The notes under the pieces: generated by a model
What the model saw: only the letters and a program-made list of their open reading frames with translations
Told to the model about the DNA's origin: nothing
The model's database searches: none
DNA from: Ceratothoa steindachneri
Taxonomy: Eukaryota > Arthropoda > Malacostraca > Isopoda > Cymothoidae
Direction of reading: 5' to 3'
DNA length: 64,000 nucleotides
Assembly: GCA_963969495.1 (NCBI GenBank)
Contig: OZ018331.1
Span: 149,916,779-149,980,778 of the forward strand
In this document: piece after piece, positions 61,700-64,000 of the stretch
Position numbering within the stretch: position 1 is the stretch's first letter
How the letters are laid out: every line of letters begins with the position of its first letter
Made by a program: the position numbers and the translations under genes

Positions 61700-62480
61700 G
61701 GCCATTTCTGTAAAGGTCTTCTCCTCCAAGAGGGCCTGGAGGGCATATTTTTTCAATGGAGTCGGCGAGGATTCCGATCCAACTGGGAGGAGCTGCGGAG
61801 CCTTGTCTCCTCCTCCCGTTCACCGTTAGCTATCTTTTTGCAGGAGACCATGTTGGGCCCGTGCCCCGTACCCATCTGCATGGGGTATAATGCTTTTTCT
61901 ACCCCACTGCCACGAGATGGGGGGGGGGGGTAGACATCCGGCACGATGTATTCATTCTTCTGTTGTTGCTTTAAATACCTCCTTTCAGGCAGTGGCTGTG
62001 CAGCTGCACCTGGATAGGAGGTATACTGTTATTTCCGCGTACATTTCACCGTCAGCCGACTTCGACGCGGGGGACTTCCGCCGCGTCGTGGCATGGTTGC
62101 CGAGGCCCTTTCCACTGCTCAGGGATTTGACTGATAGACATTATCTCTGGGGAGACTCAGGCTTCAGCTCCATGCCGACCTGATCTAAGAGCTTCAGATA
62201 ATTGTCTTAAAGGTGGATGAGTTTACGCCTAACCGCCCAAGAAACTGTTCATTTTTCTCTCATAATCTTCCCTCTACTCTCCGTAGGCACAGCCTGGTTT
62301 GGGGCGTGAGGTGGTCGATGAACTCGATGGTAGTGATTACTTAGCCATTCAAATATTATTTTCTCGACCACGGCCCATTGATAGACCCTCCAACCCCTCC
62401 CGCGGTGGTGCTTAGCTTGACACAGTAAGCCTCATTTCAAGAAATGACTGATTTCTCTAACCCAGTCGAGAAGTTTAGGT
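61700..62480 (+). pseudogene. LINE copy 3 endonuclease remnant
   Basis: An open stretch of 97 codons (61890-62183) reads AVQLHLDRRYTVISAYISPS, ADFDAGDFRRVVAWLPRPFP, then LLRDLTDRHYLWGDS. This is the APE-type strand-YxSPS-helix-xxGDxNxxHxxWG layout, with the GDFN motif changed to RDLT. The later SDH-type motif is eroded (about 62330). Confidence 0.8.
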
Positions 62481-62859
62481 CGGCGGATGAGGCCGTTGAG
62501 TTCTTCTCCGGTAACCTCATCACAGAGGACCTAACTAATATTCCTAAAATATCTGGCCGTTTTGGACGCTAACCGCTTCCGTTATTGTCAGCCAAGTGTG
62601 AGAAGGCCCTCAAACAGAAGCGTTTATGCCTACATGCACTATAAGCGCCGCCCGAACGATTTCACAGTCAGCGAATTTCGTCGAGCTAGGGCTAGGTTCC
62701 GGTATGTTTCGAAGCACGCCCGCCGCTCTTCCTGGCGGGCATGAGTTTGTTCATTTAACGGAGAGGTCTTCTAGCATAGGTGTGGAAGCGAGTCAGGATT
62801 CGGAGCAAGTTCTTGTAGGACCCTTCCCGTTCTCCAGGAGAATGGGCCTCCATCTAGGA

Positions 62860-63560
62860 CCCCGAGTCTGTGGGGAAATCATTGGTGAGCGATTTCTCTC
62901 CGCATTTTCTAGCCGTCATGTTGTTCCGCCAACATTCAATGCACGTCCTGATGTCATTGAAGGCCGCAGACTGGACTTTACCTCCGGATAACCCTTTAAC
63001 GACAGGTTTACATTGAGTCAGTTGCGTGCCGCCCTCACTTCGTGCGCCGACACCGCCACTGGTCTATAAGATGTCCCGTGCGCCATGCTTCGACACCAAG
63101 GTGAGCAAGGCAAGACTTTTCTGTTAGAATTGTTAAACAGGATCTAGGAAAAGCGTATCCTACAAGACTCTGAGCGAATGGGTACTGTGCTCGGTTTTCG
63201 CAGACCGGGAAGAGATCACTCTATCCCGGCCGGTTTCCGCCCAATCTCTAACCTTCTTATGTGTGCAAGTTAATGGAGAAATTAGTAAATTTTAGACTAG
63301 ATTTTTTTCTGGAGAGTGGAGGCTACTTTTCTTCTGCAAGTTCTGCTTTGACTGGAAAATGCCGTCTGCGAGGCCTTCCTTCGTAGACAGCACTACGCCA
63401 CGGTGTTTTTCGATCGGGAGAAGTCCCATGATACCGCATGGCGATACGATTGTGAGGGGGGGAGCTCTCAAACTTTATTTCTGAGTTTTTAAGAGAGATC
63501 GTCGATTCCGTCCCCATTGAGAGCCTACCTGTCGATGCTGGAGAGAGGCCACTCTCTCTC
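62860..63560 (+). pseudogene. LINE copy 3 RT remnant, palm deleted
   Basis: The N-terminal RT lead (FLSAFSSRHVVPPTFNARPD, then VIEGRRLDFTSG) is open to 62991. PISN and CKLMEKLVN-type text follow in mixed frames to about 63300. The FDxEK-like segment at about 63405 (VFFDREK) precedes a deletion of the palm. The thumb end resumes at 63514. Confidence 0.75.
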
Positions 63561-63879
63561 CGCCGTGCATAGTACATTATGCGCCTGTGTGCGCAAGCCC
63601 GGCGCCTCCCTCAGCTGCCTACGGCTTTCACTGCATCTGCAGCCAAACTCGACGATGTTTATGCCACCGAAAGACGCCAATCATGCCCTAAGCCCTTTTG
63701 GTTTACGGCTAAGAGACTACTTCGAGAGATCATGTAGCTCTCGGGCTGTAGCACCTCTGGTTCTGCCCAGGTCTCCAACTTGATGGGTACACCTTTGACT
63801 ATTTGTCGCCACGCCTCTGCTCCCAAAGCTTCTCCAACGCGGGGATATTACGTTCGGCCTTATTGGAGCACCCTTCAAG

Positions 63880-64000
63880 TCACGCCGGAACCGTGCCAGT
63901 GTATACGGATGGCTCCAAGTTCCACAAGGAGTTTGGTTTCCACGCCGTTTCGCCTCTGTTTGAAGTCAGCGGTGCTCTGTTAGACGGTGCGTCTGTCTTC
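63880..64000 (+). pseudogene. LINE copy 3 RNase H domain, start only
   Basis: GTVPVYTDGSKFHKEFGFHA and VSPLFEVSGALLDGASVF match the first strand and catalytic aspartate of RNase H in copies 1 and 2B. It is cut by the window edge. Confidence 0.8.

Larger units (their letters stand above)
58138..64000 (+). mobile_element. I-clade LINE, copy 3 (runs off the window)
   Basis: The leader at 58138-59040 matches copy 1, with a TTC/TTA-type microsatellite patch at 58229-58405 added. ORF1, endonuclease, RT (partial) and the start of RNase H follow. The RT palm with YVDD is missing: the sequence goes from a GCGATACGATTGTGAGGGGG block near 63450 to the thumb end (CCCATTGAGAGCCTACCTGT) at 63514. The 3' end lies outside. 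Confidence 0.85.

Overview
This window looks like animal nuclear DNA, most likely from an arthropod. It is AT-rich, full of microsatellites and minisatellites, and carries decayed mariner, Tc1-like, Penelope-like (PLE) and non-LTR (LINE) elements. There is no operon structure, rRNA or convincing tRNA. The species cannot be told from the sequence.

Host gene: the one clear piece is a 141-bp exon at 5391-5531 (+). It encodes the end of a Popeye domain (POPDC/bves family) and has consensus splice sites and phase 0 at both ends. A second exon at about 44425-44709 (+) also starts in phase 0, and its first residues continue the Popeye C-terminus plausibly. If both are right, they are separated by a 38.9-kb intron that holds most of the transposons here. 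An 18-nt candidate microexon lies at 6801-6818.

Layout. 1-118: PLE reverse transcriptase (RT) scrap (-). 1218-3890: 22-bp minisatellite interrupted by a mariner (2297-3424). 5391-5531: Popeye exon. 6329-6556: palindromic MITE-like repeat. 8560-16058: I-clade LINE copy 1 with a second mariner inside (9131-10410). 16061-17850: fragment of a different LINE. 17865-19422: Tc1-like element with long inverted repeats. 20200-21420: PLE (-). 22450-22651: 66-bp tandem repeats. 24397-28260: PLE (+) with RT and GIY-YIG domains, split by a 1.8-kb insert that carries 82-bp repeats. 30386-38379: Tc1-like element split by I-clade LINE copies 2A and 2B. 40628-41405: PLE endonuclease fragment with a hairpin end between two (TA)n tracts. 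44425-44709: candidate C-terminal exon. 45700-54900: several minisatellites (26, 37, 28, 33 and about 60 bp) plus two nested LINE fragments. 57451-57625: MITE. 58138-64000: I-clade LINE copy 3, running off the window.

Every transposon ORF is broken by stops, frameshifts or deletions, so none looks autonomous. The most useful results are the exon pair across a large intron, the order of nested insertions that can be read directly, and a hammerhead-ribozyme-like core in the PLE leader. I found no convincing new multi-gene system.
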